A stretch of DNA of 64,000 nt, taken from Sphingomonas endophytica (GTDB lineage: Bacteria; Pseudomonadota; Alphaproteobacteria; Sphingomonadales; Sphingomonadaceae). The notes under the pieces are model-generated. The model worked only from the letters and a program-made list of their open reading frames with translations. It searched no databases and was not told the DNA's origin. Location: assembly GCF_014199415.1 (NCBI RefSeq), contig NZ_JACIJN010000004.1, positions 62,001 to 126,000 on the forward strand, in the 5' to 3' direction. The translations under genes were made by a program, and so were the position numbers. Shown here one piece after another: positions 50,475 to 60,611 of this stretch. How positions within the stretch are numbered: position 1 is the stretch's first letter; each line of letters starts with the position of its first letter.

Positions 50475-51583
50475 GCGGCTTCGTCCCCGCCCCCCTCGCG
50501 GTCCTGCCATGGCGCGTGCTGCTGCTCGTCACCGCGATCGGCGGCTTCGGGCTGATCGTGCTCTATTCCGCCGCCGGGGGCAGCCTGCGCCCGTGGGTAA
50601 TCCCGCAGGGGCTGCGGTTCGGGGTGTTCATGATCGGCGCGGTCGCCCTGTCGCGCGTGCCGCTCGACTGGTGGAAGAAATCGGCTTTCTACATCTACGG
50701 GATCTTTCTGATCCTGCTGATCATGGTCGAGCTGCTCGGCGCGGTACGCGGCGGCAGCCAGCGCTGGCTGGGTTACGGCCCGCTGCGCATCCAGCCGTCC
50801 GAGACGATGAAGCTGGCGATCGTGCTGGCGCTGGCGCGCTTCTACGACCTGCTCCCCGCCGCCGAGACGCGCCGCTTTCAGGCGATCTGGCCGGCGGCGG
50901 TGCTGATCGGGATGCCCGCGCTGATCGTGATGATGCAGCCCGATTTGGGCACCGGGCTGATGATCTGCGCGGGCGGCGCGACGGTGATGTTCCTCTCCGG
51001 GGTGCCGCTGCGGCTGTTCGTCGGCGGCGCGCTGGCGGTGGCGACCGCGATCCCGCTCGCCTTCAACTATGTGCTCCACGAGTATCAGCGCCACCGCATC
51101 CTGATCTTCTTGGACCCGGAGAGCGATCCGCTCGGCACCGGCTATCACATCAGCCAGTCGAAGATCGCGATCGGCTCGGGCGGGCTGTTCGGCAAGGGCT
51201 TCCTGCAAGGCACGCAGAGCCACCTCGATTACCTTCCCGAGGGCCACACCGACTTCGTCTTCGCGACGATGGCCGAGGAATGGGGGCTGGCGGGCGGCGC
51301 GTTCCTGATCATCGCCTTCCTGCTGGTGATTCGCTGGGGCGTGAACGTCGGGGTGCGCGCCGAGGATCGCTTCGCCAAGCTCGCCGCCGCCGGCCTGGCG
51401 ACGACAATCTTCTTCTACATGGCGATCAACCTGATGATGGTGATGGGGCTGGCGCCCGTGGTCGGTATCCCCTTGCCATTGGTCAGTTTCGGCGGCTCGG
51501 CGCAGATGACGGTGCTGATTTCGATCGGCATCCTGATGGGCATCGACCGCTCGACCTCGACCCGCCAGCCGACGCGGTGGTGA
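50471..51583 (+). CDS. rodA: Peptidoglycan glycosyltransferase RodA (SEDS)
   Basis: 370 residues, ten hydrophobic segments. SEDS signatures: GGSQRWLGYGPLRIQPSETMKLAIVLALARF with the catalytic loop, MMQPDLGTGLM, QSHLDYLPEGHTDFVFATMAEEWG, and the end VVGIPLPLVSFGGSAQMTVL. ATG 50471 overlaps the mrdA stop (ATGA). Also called mrdB. Polymerises lipid II in the elongasome with PBP2. Confidence 0.96.
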   Translation: MSGFVPAPLAVLPWRVLLLVTAIGGFGLIVLYSAAGGSLRPWVIPQGLRFGVFMIGAVALSRVPLDWWKKSAFYIYGIFLILLIMVELLGAVRGGSQRWLGYGPLRIQPSETMKLAIVLALARFYDLLPAAETRRFQAIWPAAVLIGMPALIVMMQPDLGTGLMICAGGATVMFLSGVPLRLFVGGALAVATAIPLAFNYVLHEYQRHRILIFLDPESDPLGTGYHISQSKIAIGSGGLFGKGFLQGTQSHLDYLPEGHTDFVFATMAEEWGLAGGAFLIIAFLLVIRWGVNVGVRAEDRFAKLAAAGLATTIFFYMAINLMMVMGLAPVVGIPLPLVSFGGSAQMTVLISIGILMGIDRSTSTRQPTRW

Positions 51584-51611
51584 AAAAAGTCAAAAAAGGG
51601 GTTTGCGAATC

Positions 51612-51641
51612 CGGGAAGCGCTGTTAGAGGCGCGCTTCCCG
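51612..51641 (+). promoter_or_regulatory. Perfect hairpin between rodA and tRNA-Lys
   Basis: cgggaagcgc and gcgcttcccg form a 10-bp stem with a 10-nt loop. The loop and stem overlap a possible tRNA promoter (tttgcg at 51602, ttagag at 51624). No T-run follows. Could terminate rodA or be part of tRNA-promoter structure. Confidence 0.35.
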
Positions 51642-51683
51642 ATCGCGGGGCGGTTCTTCGGAAACGCTTCTCCCACGGTCACT

Positions 51684-51759
<76 letters not shown>

Positions 51760-51767
51760 GTTTCTCC

Positions 51768-51797
51768 AACGGCCTCGCGAGCGATCGCGGGGCCGTT
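51768..51797 (+). terminator. Probable terminator after tRNA-Lys
   Basis: aacggcc and ggccgtt form a stem with a further cgcga / tcgcg inner pair, eight bases after the tRNA, followed by gtgctttt. Confidence 0.55.
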
Positions 51798-52529
51798 GTG
51801 CTTTTGGCCTTCCCTGACTTTCCTTTTCCTGCCGCTGAAATGCGGGAGGCGGTTGGGACGCACGCTTCTCCCTTCAGTTCGACCTGGCGCGCTCGCCGGG
51901 GTCGACGGTGCGGAGGAACTGCTGCAGGACCATCCGGACACCCGGACCGCCGATCGCGACCGCTTTCTCGCCAAGATCGACGAAGACGCCGGCGGCTGAG
52001 GCAGCTCGTCGGCCGCCTTCTCGATCTCGCCCGCGCCGACATGGGCCAAAGTGCGAACGGCGTGACGACCGATGTCATCGTCGCCGGGCGCCGTGTCGTG
52101 GACGCGCCACGGCTTCGCTCCGCTACAAGGCCGGACAGCGCCCGGCGCACCGCGCGGCGTCAGGCTGCGCATCCACGGAGCGGCCCAACCATGGCGGGAC
52201 GGGAGGCGGACCGCCGCCGCATCCCTCGCAACGTGCCGACGCGACCCTCCCGGCAATTCTCGGCGTTGAAAGGCTGTGACCGGCGGGCGCCCGGAACGCC
52301 TTTGATCGGAGCAAAGAAGGTCCGATCCTGGCCCCTTCCAACCGCGAAAACCGTAGCGTCACCCTCGGCCGCTCGGCTTCATCGGCGTTTCATCTCAAGC
52401 ATTTGTCCCACCAGCCACAACGAAGTTGCTTGCCTATTCCCGCCAGCCTGCTACGCGAATGTAGGAGTAATGACCGACATAAGATCGGCCATCTCGACAA
52501 CACGGCGACGAAAAATGGGGAGGATCGAC
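51798..52529. other. Gene-poor stretch between tRNA-Lys and TonB receptor
   Basis: About 730 bp with no gene I can support. Short fragments look protein-like, for example the frame ending DHPDTRTADRDRFLAKIDED just before a TGA near 51999, and another reading ANGVTTDVIVAGRRVVD near 52055-52105, which recalls the end of amidohydrolases. Both lack starts and continuity, so they may be decayed remnants or chance. Confidence 0.5.
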
Positions 52530-55406
52530 ATGGCACCCAAGCTGCTTTTCCTGGCATCGGTTTCGGCCGCATCGCTGCTGGCCGCCGCACCGGCGCTCGC
52601 ACAGAGCGAGGCGGGGGCCGCCGTTGCCTCTTCCGGCACCGCGCAGGCGATCGACGGCAACCAGCCGCCCGCCGCGCAGGAGCAATCGCCCGATGACATC
52701 GTCGTCACCGGCGTCCGCGCCTCGATCGTCGGCGCGCTCAACCGCCGCCGCGAATCGACGCAAATCGTCGACTCGGTGGTGGCCGAGGATGTCGGCAAAT
52801 TGCCCGACAACAACGTCGTCGAGGCGTTGCAGCGCGTCACCGGCGTGCAGGTCACCGACCGCGGCCAGGGCGAAGCCGCCGGCATCCAGATCCGCGGCCT
52901 CCCCGACGCGCTGACCACGCTCAACGGCCGCAACATCTTCACCGCCGCCGGCCAGTCGTTCGCGTTGCAGGATATCTCGGCCAACCTCATCAAGCGCGTC
53001 GACATCTTCAAGACGCGCGCCGCCGATCAGATCGAAACGGGGCTCGCCGGTCAGGTCGATGTCGTGACGCGCCGCCCGTTCGATTTCGACGGCTTCGCGA
53101 TCTCGGCGCTGGCGCGCGGCATCTATGATCAGGAGGCCGACAAGTTCAATCCGAACGGCGCCCTGCTCATCAGCGATCGCTGGGAGACCGGGATCGGCGA
53201 CATCGGCGTGCTGGTCAACGGCAGCTACACGCGCTCCAAGTTCCGGACCATGTCGACCACCGCGGGCGCGTTCGTGCCGTTCGCGACGCTCAACCCGCCG
53301 GCGGGCAGCGGGCTGTCCGGCTTCCAGCGCATCTTCCCGGCCGCGACCGATCCGCTGACCGGACAGTTCATCAGCGCTCCCGGCCTCGGCAACTGGCAGG
53401 TCGGCACCGAAACCGGGCTTTCGACGACGCCGGGCTCGACGATCAACGTCAACGGCGTCGAGACGCCTTATTACCTGTCACGCGACGCGGTGTTCAGCTC
53501 GGACCTGTACGGCAAGCGCGAGCGCCCGTCGGTCAACGTCGCGCTGCAATGGGCGCCGAACAGCAGCTCGGTCTACACCGCAGAGGCCTATTATGCCGGC
53601 TTCCGCAACGAAACGTTCAACAGCCTCCAGTTCAGCTTCGTCGATTATTGGGCGAACCCGGTCGCGCCGGAAGTGTACGACGGCACCAACATCGTGAAGT
53701 CGCGCGTCGCCAACGACGTCTATGGCTTCAACAGCGCCGATTACAGCCGCAGTCAGACCGACAGCTTCGTCTACGCGCTGAACGGCAAGTGGGATGTCGG
53801 CGATCACGGCGGGATCGTCGCCGACGTCGCCTATCAGACCAGCACCAACAAGACCGCGTTCTTCGCGATGCGTACCGACCGCGTCGCAAGCCAGATCACC
53901 ACCGACTTCAACGCCGGGGGCGGCATCCCGTCCTACCATTTCGACAATGACGCGCTGCTCGCCGACCCCAGCGTGTGGAACGTCGCGCAATTGTATGACA
54001 ATGCCGGGCGCGACAAGGGCAGCGCGATCACCGGGACGCTCGACGGCTTCTACCGTTGGGACACCGGCTTCCTCCGCCAGATCAAGGCCGGCTTCCGCTT
54101 CGACAATCGCCGCGCGTCGAGCGAGATCCGTACCGCCGACGCGGCCGGGCTCAATCGCCCGTTGTCGAGCCTGCCCGAGGGCGCGACCTTCACCAACTCG
54201 GACTTCTTCGAGGGTCGCGGCGACGTGCCGACCAGCTGGGTGTCGGCGAACGGCTATTACAATTACGCCAATGCCGACCAGATCCGCGGGCTGTACGGGC
54301 TGAAGACCTCGGACCAGCTGTCGCTGACCAAGGTGTTCGAGGTCAGCGAGACGACGCTGGCCGCCTATCTGCAGGCCGATGCGCAGATCACGATCTTCGG
54401 GCGTCCGCTGAACCTGCAGGGCGGGTTCCGCTCCGTCACGGTCGATACCGATGCGACCTTCCGAGACCGTTTCAACAACGGCGCGATCTCGCGCGCCTCG
54501 CCGGGCTCGGCGCGCTTCCTGCCAAGCTTCACCGCGCGCTATGACATCACGTCGGCGATCCGCGCGCGCTTCAACTATGGCGAGACGCTGCGCCGGCCGA
54601 ACTTCGGGGACATCAACCCGAACTTCAACCTGACCGGCGATCTCACCAACGTCGGCTATGGCAGCGGCACGGCCGGCACTGCCGGGCTCAAGCCGACCAC
54701 GTCGAAGAACTATGACGTCGCGCTGGAATGGTATTTCGATCGCAACAGCGCGATCACCGTCACCGGCTTCCGCCGCGAGATCGAAGGGCTGGTCGTCCCG
54801 GTCAGCCAGCTCGAATTCATCCCCAACAACGGCATCGTCGCCGGCGCGACGAACAATTTCGTCATCAGCCGCCCCGCCAACGCCTCGAACGGCGTGCTCA
54901 AGGGCGTCGAGGTTGGGCTCACCTATTTCCCGACCTATCTCCCGTCGGTGCTCAACGGGCTCGGCTTCCAGGGCAGCCTGACGGTGCTCGATTCCGATCA
55001 GAACGTGCCGATCTACAACAATTCGGGGCAGCAGGTCGGCGAGCAGCGTTCGGGCTTCTTCGGCGTGTCGGACCTCTCGTACAACGCCACGTTGGCCTAT
55101 GATAACGGCCCGGTCGGCGCCCGCCTGTCCTATGTCTACCGCAACGCATGGCAGGCGCGTTACGAGGCGCGGCTGTTCGCCAACCCGCTCGGCGTCTGGC
55201 GCCGCGCGGAGGCGAGCCTCGACCTCCAGCTGACCGCGCGCCTGACCGACCGGCTCGGCCTCACCTTCGACGCGGTCAACCTGACGCGCACCAAGCAGCA
55301 GGAATATTATCGCTTCGACAATGTCGGCGACAAGGATCGCTATAATCTCGGCACGGTGCTGATCCCGCGCACCTTCGCGGTCGGTGTCCGCTACAGCTTC
55401 AACTGA
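52530..55406 (+). CDS. TonB-dependent receptor
   Basis: 958 residues from ATG 52530, which has ggagg six bases upstream and opens a clear signal peptide (APKLLFLASVSAASLLAAAPALAQ). The plug domain shows DDIVVTGVRASIVGALNRRR (TonB box and strand), then DVGKLPDNNVVEALQRVTGVQVTDRGQGEAAGIQIRG, typical of the sphingomonad/Xanthomonas carbohydrate receptor group. The 22-strand barrel ends in FAVGVRYSFN, with the terminal aromatic/Asn. Outer-membrane uptake of an oligosaccharide is likely; the next gene is an arabinanase lipoprotein, which suggests arabino-oligosaccharides (inference). The long frame upstream is a shadow. Confidence 0.95.
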   Translation: MAPKLLFLASVSAASLLAAAPALAQSEAGAAVASSGTAQAIDGNQPPAAQEQSPDDIVVTGVRASIVGALNRRRESTQIVDSVVAEDVGKLPDNNVVEALQRVTGVQVTDRGQGEAAGIQIRGLPDALTTLNGRNIFTAAGQSFALQDISANLIKRVDIFKTRAADQIETGLAGQVDVVTRRPFDFDGFAISALARGIYDQEADKFNPNGALLISDRWETGIGDIGVLVNGSYTRSKFRTMSTTAGAFVPFATLNPPAGSGLSGFQRIFPAATDPLTGQFISAPGLGNWQVGTETGLSTTPGSTINVNGVETPYYLSRDAVFSSDLYGKRERPSVNVALQWAPNSSSVYTAEAYYAGFRNETFNSLQFSFVDYWANPVAPEVYDGTNIVKSRVANDVYGFNSADYSRSQTDSFVYALNGKWDVGDHGGIVADVAYQTSTNKTAFFAMRTDRVASQITTDFNAGGGIPSYHFDNDALLADPSVWNVAQLYDNAGRDKGSAITGTLDGFYRWDTGFLRQIKAGFRFDNRRASSEIRTADAAGLNRPLSSLPEGATFTNSDFFEGRGDVPTSWVSANGYYNYANADQIRGLYGLKTSDQLSLTKVFEVSETTLAAYLQADAQITIFGRPLNLQGGFRSVTVDTDATFRDRFNNGAISRASPGSARFLPSFTARYDITSAIRARFNYGETLRRPNFGDINPNFNLTGDLTNVGYGSGTAGTAGLKPTTSKNYDVALEWYFDRNSAITVTGFRREIEGLVVPVSQLEFIPNNGIVAGATNNFVISRPANASNGVLKGVEVGLTYFPTYLPSVLNGLGFQGSLTVLDSDQNVPIYNNSGQQVGEQRSGFFGVSDLSYNATLAYDNGPVGARLSYVYRNAWQARYEARLFANPLGVWRRAEASLDLQLTARLTDRLGLTFDAVNLTRTKQQEYYRFDNVGDKDRYNLGTVLIPRTFAVGVRYSFN

Positions 55407-55413
55407 CCTCATC

Positions 55414-55441
55414 AAGGGGCGGACCGGCCGGTCCGCCCCTT
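55414..55441 (+). terminator. Terminator after TonB receptor
   Basis: Perfect 28-base palindrome aaggggcggaccgg / ccggtccgcccctt, 7 bases after the stop, followed by tcttcttc. Despite it, the next gene follows at once, so readthrough expression is possible. Confidence 0.8.
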
Positions 55442-55464
55442 TCTTCTTCGCAAAGGAATTTGCC

Positions 55465-56556
55465 GTGAAGCGCTTCCCCACGCTCGCGTTGCTCCTGCTC
55501 GCCTCCGGTTGCGGGGGCAGCGACGGCGCGCCGTCCGCCAGCACCGCCCCTTCCGCGACGCCGACCCCGGTGCCGTCACCGACGCCCTCGCCCACTCCTG
55601 CGCCCACCCCGACGCCGACTGGCAGCGCCACGCTCGCGCTCACCGGCAATATCGCCCCCGCGCACGATCCGGCGATCCTCAAGGACGGCAACACCTATTA
55701 CCTGTTTACCACCGGCAACGCCGGCGATGCCGAGGGCCTGCTGGCGCTGCGCACCTCCACCGACCTGCGCGACTGGACGCTGCGCGGCGGCAGCTACACC
55801 GCGCTGCCGGCGTGGACCGCGACCGCCGTCCCCGGCGCGACCGGGATGTGGGCGCCCGACATCTCCAAGGTCGGCAACGAATACCGGCTCTATTATTCGA
55901 TCTCGACCTTCGGGTCGAACCAGTCGGCGATCGGCCTCGCCACCGCGACGGTCATCGATCCCACGAGGCCGGCCGCCAATTGGGTCGACCGCGGCCCGGT
56001 CGTGCAGTCACAGACCAGCGACGATTACAATGCGATCGACCCGATGGCCTTCACCGACGCCGACGGCCGCGCCTGGCTGACGTTCGGCAGCTTCTGGACG
56101 GGGATCAAGCTGATCCGGCTCGATCCTACCACCGGGCTGCGGCTGAGCGGCGACCCCGCGCCGCGGGCGTTGGCGCAGCGGCCCTTCCCCGGAGCGATCG
56201 AAGCGCCGTACATCGTCCGCCACGGTGCTTTCTATTATCTGTTCGTGTCGTTCGACACCTGCTGCGCGGGGGCGAACAGCACCTACAACACCGTCGTCGG
56301 CCGTTCGTCGGCCCCCGACGGCCCGTACGTCGACCGCGACGGCAAGCCGATGCTCCAGGGCGGCGGCACGCCGGTGCTCGGCAACGGCCAGAACGACGGC
56401 AGCCGCTTCGTCGGACGCGGGCATGTCGCGGTGCTGCAACAGGCGGACGGCGACTATATCGTCTACCACGCCTACGACCGGCAGAAGAACGGCTTCCCGA
56501 CGCTCCAGATCCAGCCGCTGACGTGGAGCGCCGACGGCTGGCCGGGCGTGCAATAA
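55465..56556 (+). CDS. Glycoside hydrolase family 43 (arabinan endo-1,5-alpha-L-arabinosidase) lipoprotein
   Basis: 363 residues from GTG 55465 (aaagga six bases upstream). Lipobox-like LLLLASGC, then a Thr/Pro linker (PTPVPSPTPSPTPAPTPTPT), then a five-bladed propeller. GH43 catalytic residues: the base Asp in HDPAILKDG, the pKa-modulating Asp in NAIDPMAF, and the acid Glu in AIEAPYIV. The segment FTSFDTCCAG-like (FVSFDTCCAGANSTYN) is characteristic of endo-arabinanases. Anchored in the outer or inner membrane facing the periplasm or surface; cleaves arabinan. Confidence 0.92.
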   Translation: MKRFPTLALLLLASGCGGSDGAPSASTAPSATPTPVPSPTPSPTPAPTPTPTGSATLALTGNIAPAHDPAILKDGNTYYLFTTGNAGDAEGLLALRTSTDLRDWTLRGGSYTALPAWTATAVPGATGMWAPDISKVGNEYRLYYSISTFGSNQSAIGLATATVIDPTRPAANWVDRGPVVQSQTSDDYNAIDPMAFTDADGRAWLTFGSFWTGIKLIRLDPTTGLRLSGDPAPRALAQRPFPGAIEAPYIVRHGAFYYLFVSFDTCCAGANSTYNTVVGRSSAPDGPYVDRDGKPMLQGGGTPVLGNGQNDGSRFVGRGHVAVLQQADGDYIVYHAYDRQKNGFPTLQIQPLTWSADGWPGVQ

Positions 56557-56609
56557 GGTATCGCTGCGCCGTCGAGCGCCGGCGGTCGAGCGATCCGTCC
56601 GCTGCCGTG

Positions 56610-56984
56610 TCAGTCGGCGAACAACCAGGCACGCGCCTCCTCGACGTTGTCGAACAAGGCGCAGCGATGGTCGGCGATCCGCTTCACCTGCATCCGGTGA
56701 AGCGCGCCCGAAAAGACCATCGCGATCCGCTTCGACGGGGAGTCCGGGCGGACCATCTTCGCGAAGTCCGCGACGACGGTCTGCGGCAGGACGTTCTTGC
56801 GCTTCATGTCGATCAAGGTGCGCAACTGGCCGTGCCGTGTGCCGTCGACCAGCATCTGCCGCAGCGTCGCCGCCACCGCGACGCCGAACCGCGCGGAGAT
56901 CTCTTCATTCCAGTCGCCGGCCAACGTCAGTTTCAGGAATTCTCCCGGCGCATCGGCTTCGATATGGAAGGTGGGCGGTGTCAT
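56610..56984 (-). CDS. STAS/SpoIIAA-like protein
   Basis: 124 residues. The fold pattern FHIEADAPGEFLKLTLAGDWNEEISARF, a middle strand TLIDMKRKNVLP and the helix VEEARAWLFAD resemble the SpoIIAA-like group. The usual phosphorylatable Ser is not obvious, so it may not act as an anti-anti-sigma factor. Flanked by unrelated genes; role unknown. Confidence 0.65.
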   Translation of the reverse strand: MTPPTFHIEADAPGEFLKLTLAGDWNEEISARFGVAVAATLRQMLVDGTRHGQLRTLIDMKRKNVLPQTVVADFAKMVRPDSPSKRIAMVFSGALHRMQVKRIADHRCALFDNVEEARAWLFAD

Positions 56985-57045
56985 GTCGCTGCCCTACACG
57001 ACAGTGCTTTCGTAATAGTTTCCCGGGCAAATAGGAAAGTCGCCG

Positions 57046-57789
57046 ATGATCCTGCGCAGTGATGAAACCGTCGACATCGACGTGCCGGGCAGCGGCGCGA
57101 TGCGGGTGCACCTGTTCCGCCCGGTCGCGGACGGTCGCCATCCCGGCGTGCTGCTTTATTCAGAAATCTATCAGGTGACCGCGCCGATCCGGCGGCTGGC
57201 GGCGATGCTTGCGGGCAACGGCTATGTCGTCGCGGTCCCCGAAGTCTATCACGACTATGAGCCCGCCGGGACCGTGCTCGGCTATGACGCGGCCGGGACC
57301 GAGCGCGGCAATGCGCTGAAACTCACCAAGCCGGTCGCCGCCTTCGACGCCGATGCCGCCGCGGCGATCGGCGCGCTGGCGGCGCACCCGGCCTGCACCG
57401 GCTCGCTGGCGACCTTCGGCGTGTGTCTCGGCGGGCATCTCGCATGCCGTGCCGCGCTCGACCCGCGCGTCGTCGCCGCGGCGTGCTTCTACCCGACCGA
57501 CATCCACTCGGGCACGCTCGGCGCAGGCCGCAACGACGACACGCTGGCGCGGCTGGCGGCGTTGAAGGCGGAACTGATGCTCGTCTGGGGACGGCAGGAC
57601 CCGCACGTCCCGCCAGAGGGCCGCGCCGCGATCCGCGCGCGGCTTGAGGACGTGGGGGCCTCCTACGAATGGCACGAGTGGAATGCGCAGCACGCCTTCC
57701 TGCGCGACGAGGGCCCGCGCTACGACCCCGCGCTGTTCCTGCAGGCGATGACGCAGACGCTCGCCTTCTTCCGCCGCACGATCGGCTGA
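57046..57789 (+). CDS. Dienelactone hydrolase family protein
   Basis: 247 residues, alpha/beta hydrolase. The nucleophile is a cysteine, C127 in FGVCLGG, as in dienelactone hydrolases; Glu40 (LLYSEIYQ) is the DLH-type glutamate, and the Asp and His lie in WGRQDPHVP and NAQHAFLRDEGPRYDP. A plausible role is in lactone or ester turnover, but the specific substrate is unknown, and it is not obviously part of the neighbouring pectin genes. Confidence 0.9.
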   Translation: MILRSDETVDIDVPGSGAMRVHLFRPVADGRHPGVLLYSEIYQVTAPIRRLAAMLAGNGYVVAVPEVYHDYEPAGTVLGYDAAGTERGNALKLTKPVAAFDADAAAAIGALAAHPACTGSLATFGVCLGGHLACRAALDPRVVAAACFYPTDIHSGTLGAGRNDDTLARLAALKAELMLVWGRQDPHVPPEGRAAIRARLEDVGASYEWHEWNAQHAFLRDEGPRYDPALFLQAMTQTLAFFRRTIG

Positions 57790-57795
57790 GTGCCT

Positions 57796-57872
57796 CGTCA
57801 TCGCCAGCGTAGCGAAGCAATCCAGGGCGTCTTGATCCGGCGCTGGATTGCTTCGCTATGCTCGCAATAACG
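57796..57872. repeat. Palindromic repeat, family A, copy 6
   Basis: Left arm gcgtagcgaagcaatccag, right arm ctggattgcttcgctatgct. Between the convergent dienelactone hydrolase gene and kduD. Confidence 0.92.
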
Positions 57873-57895
57873 AAGGGAGGTTGCGCAGCTTGTCG

Positions 57896-58663
57896 CTACC
57901 GCGCCAGCCAACCCCCGTCGACCGCCAGCACATGTCCCTGCACATAGGCGGCGGCGTCGGAGGCGAGAAACACCGCCGCCCCGCCCAGATCGGCCGGCGC
58001 GCCCCAGCGCCCCGCCGGAATGCGCTCGACGATCGCGCGGTTGCGCTCCGGATCGGCCTGCAAGGCCGCGGTGTTGCTGGTCGCGATATAGCCCGGCGCG
58101 ATCGCATTCACCGTCACATTATGCTTTGCCCATTCATTGGCGAGCAGCTTGGTCAGCCCGCCGACCCCGCTCTTCGCCGCAGTATAGCTCGGCACGCGGA
58201 TCCCGCCCTGAAAGGTCAGCATCGACGCGATGTTGATGATCCGCCCCCCGCCGGCGGCGATCATGTGCCGCCCCGCCGCTTGGCTGAGGAAGAAAACCGA
58301 CTTGAGATTGGTGTCGATCACCGCATCCCAGTCTTCCTCGGTGAAGTCGACCGCATCGGCGCGCCGGATGATCCCGGCATTGTTGACGAGGATGTCGAGC
58401 CGCCCGAGCGCGTCGAGCGTCTCCGCAACCACCCGCCCGACCGGTTCGATCTTGGCGAGATCGGCGTGGATCACCGCCGCACGCCGCCCCAGCGCGCGGA
58501 TCTGCGCCGCCGTCTCCTCCGCCGCGGTGCGCCCGACGCAGGCGACATCCGCCCCCGCCTGCGCCAGCGCGACCGCGATCGCCTGCCCGATCCCGGTATT
58601 CGCACCGGTGACGATCGCGGCGCGCCCGCTCAGGTCGAACGGATGGTTCAGCGCAGCTGGCAT
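57896..58663 (-). CDS. kduD: 2-dehydro-3-deoxy-D-gluconate 5-dehydrogenase (KduD)
   Basis: 255 residues from ATG 58663; an upstream GTG is possible. SDR features: [50 protein letters not shown] with the catalytic Ser-Tyr-Lys (YTAAK), and the C-terminal AVDGGW. The [25 protein letters not shown] and [14 protein letters not shown] wording is characteristic of KduD. Reduces 2,5-diketo-3-deoxygluconate to 2-keto-3-deoxygluconate in pectin breakdown. Its start overlaps the end of kduI. Confidence 0.92.
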   Translation of the reverse strand: MPAALNHPFDLSGRAAIVTGANTGIGQAIAVALAQAGADVACVGRTAAEETAAQIRALGRRAAVIHADLAKIEPVGRVVAETLDALGRLDILVNNAGIIRRADAVDFTEEDWDAVIDTNLKSVFFLSQAAGRHMIAAGGGRIINIASMLTFQGGIRVPSYTAAKSGVGGLTKLLANEWAKHNVTVNAIAPGYIATSNTAALQADPERNRAIVERIPAGRWGAPADLGGAAVFLASDAAAYVQGHVLAVDGGWLAR

Positions 58664-59484
58664 ATGTCGCACACGTCCATATCGTTATAATCCTGGTTCT
58701 CGCCCGCCATCGCCCAGATGAAGGTATAGTTGCTGGTCCCCGCCCCCATGTGCACCGACCACGGCGGGCTGATCACCACCTCTTCATTGTCGACGACGAT
58801 ATGCCGCAGGTCGTCGGGGCGGCCCATGTAGTGGAAGACGCGATTGTCATCCTCCAGATCGAAATAGAGATAGATTTCGCTGCGCCGCTCATGGACGTGC
58901 GGCGGCATCGTGTTCCACACCGATCCCGGCTTCAACTGCGTCAGCCCGAGGCACAAGGACGCGCTGGCGCACAGATGCGGCAGCACCAACTGATAGATGG
59001 TGCGGTCGTTCGAGGTCTCCAGACTGCCACGCTGCATCGGATTGGCATCATCCAGCGTCACCTTGCGCAGCGGGAACGGCGCATGGGCGGGGACGCTGAG
59101 CAGATAAAAGCGCGCGCCCTCGCCCGCGAACGTCACCTCCGCCGACCCCATCGGCACGTACAGCGCCTCGTAGCGCGCCAGTTCAAACACCTGCCCGTCG
59201 ACCGTCACGCTGCCGGTGCCGCGCCCGATATTGACCACCCCCAGTTCGCGCCGTTCGAGCAGCGGGTGCCCCGCCGCGCTTTCCGGCTCGCGGTGCGTCG
59301 GCAACGCCAGCGGAGTCGCCCCCGGCACCGCCCCGCCGATGATGAAGCGCTCGCCATGCGAATAGGTCAGCACGATCTCGCCGTCGCGGAACAATCCGCC
59401 AACCAGATAGCGGTCGCGCAGCGCCTGATTGGAGGCGCCTTCCATCATGTCCGGGTGGGTGGCGTAATAAGTTTTGGCGTACAC
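58648..59484 (-). CDS. kduI: 5-dehydro-4-deoxy-D-glucuronate isomerase (KduI)
   Basis: 278 residues from GTG 59484 (agga seven to ten bases upstream), the same length as E. coli KduI. Conserved text: [52 protein letters not shown], and the metal-binding cupin region [18 protein letters not shown] with two His and a Glu, then [22 protein letters not shown]. Isomerises the unsaturated galacturonate product to 2,5-diketo-3-deoxygluconate. Confidence 0.96.
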   Translation of the reverse strand: MYAKTYYATHPDMMEGASNQALRDRYLVGGLFRDGEIVLTYSHGERFIIGGAVPGATPLALPTHREPESAAGHPLLERRELGVVNIGRGTGSVTVDGQVFELARYEALYVPMGSAEVTFAGEGARFYLLSVPAHAPFPLRKVTLDDANPMQRGSLETSNDRTIYQLVLPHLCASASLCLGLTQLKPGSVWNTMPPHVHERRSEIYLYFDLEDDNRVFHYMGRPDDLRHIVVDNEEVVISPPWSVHMGAGTSNYTFIWAMAGENQDYNDMDVCDICQLR

Positions 59485-59498
59485 GTCGGTGCTCCTGT

Positions 59499-60611
59499 TC
59501 AACGGGCGCGGTCGAGCTGCGCGATTTGCGTCGCCGCCAGCAGGAACGCGCCCACGCCGTAATATTGCGTCTCTTGCGCGGCGACCTTGTCGGGCCGATC
59601 GCTGACCTGCTGTACCCAGCCGAGCCGGCCATCGGGCTGGATCGACCGCTCCAGCGCCGCCCAGCCGCGGTTCGCGACCGGGGCGTAGTCGGCGCGCGGC
59701 AGCACCCCGGCGTTGACGCCCCACGCCATGCCATAAGTGAAGAAGCCGGTGCCGCTCGATTCCGGCGGCGAGCCCTCAGGGGCGAGCAGCGACGGTGCCC
59801 AATAGCCATCGGGCTTCTGCAACGCCTTCAGCTTCGCCGCCATCTTGCGGAACAGCGCCTCCATCCGCACGCGATCCGGGCTGTTCTTCGGCAGCAGCGG
59901 GATGATCCGCGCCATGCCGGCGAACACCCAGCCATTGCCGCGTGCCCAGAATTGCTTGCGGCGCTGCGCATCGCGCCGCTCGAAGAAGCGGCTGTCGCGG
60001 TAATAAAGCTGTTCGACCGGATCGAGCAGGAAGTCGGTCGTCGCCCAGAATTCCTTCAGCGCGAAGTCGCGATATTTCGGGTCGCCGGTTTGGCGGCTCA
60101 GCTCGATCAACGCCGGCGGCGCCATGAACAAGGCGTCGCACCAGCACCAACGCGTCAGGCACTCGGTCGCGCCATAGCCCGCCGGCGGTACCGCAAAGGC
60201 GAGCGTCGTCACCGCCGGCCTGTCCACCACCCGGTCGAACGTGGCTTTGGCGCTGGCCAGCGCCTGCGGTGGCCCGCCATGCGCGGCGGCCCACAGATAG
60301 CTTTGCACGATCGCATGATCGTCCGCGAAATAAGGCTTCTCGCCCGGCCGCCAGCCGTTTGCGCGCCCCATCGTCATGATCGCATCCTTGATCCGCGGCG
60401 GCGCGCCGGCATCGGCGAGCGCGGTCATCCCGACCCAGAAAACCGCCGGCTCCCAGGCGCGCATGTCGCCGCTGCGCGGGTTCACGTCCATGTGCGCCAG
60501 CTGCCAGTCGGCCAGCTTCACCGCCTGCGCGATCGGCCCCTGTTGCTGTGCCGCGGCGGGGGCAGCGACCGCCACGAGGCTGGTAGCGAGGGCAAGGTGT
60601 CGAAAGATCAT
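59499..60611 (-). CDS. Glycoside hydrolase family 88/105, unsaturated rhamnogalacturonyl hydrolase-like
   Basis: 370 residues with a signal peptide ([22 protein letters not shown]), so periplasmic. (alpha/alpha)6 barrel; family landmarks are [43 protein letters not shown] with the catalytic Asp of the CDALFMAP segment, FFERRD, and [15 protein letters not shown]. Removes the unsaturated uronate from pectin-lyase oligomers, feeding KduI. Start overlaps the MFS stop; kduI starts 14 bases downstream. Confidence 0.93.
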   Translation of the reverse strand: MIFRHLALATSLVAVAAPAAAQQQGPIAQAVKLADWQLAHMDVNPRSGDMRAWEPAVFWVGMTALADAGAPPRIKDAIMTMGRANGWRPGEKPYFADDHAIVQSYLWAAAHGGPPQALASAKATFDRVVDRPAVTTLAFAVPPAGYGATECLTRWCWCDALFMAPPALIELSRQTGDPKYRDFALKEFWATTDFLLDPVEQLYYRDSRFFERRDAQRRKQFWARGNGWVFAGMARIIPLLPKNSPDRVRMEALFRKMAAKLKALQKPDGYWAPSLLAPEGSPPESSGTGFFTYGMAWGVNAGVLPRADYAPVANRGWAALERSIQPDGRLGWVQQVSDRPDKVAAQETQYYGVGAFLLAATQIAQLDRAR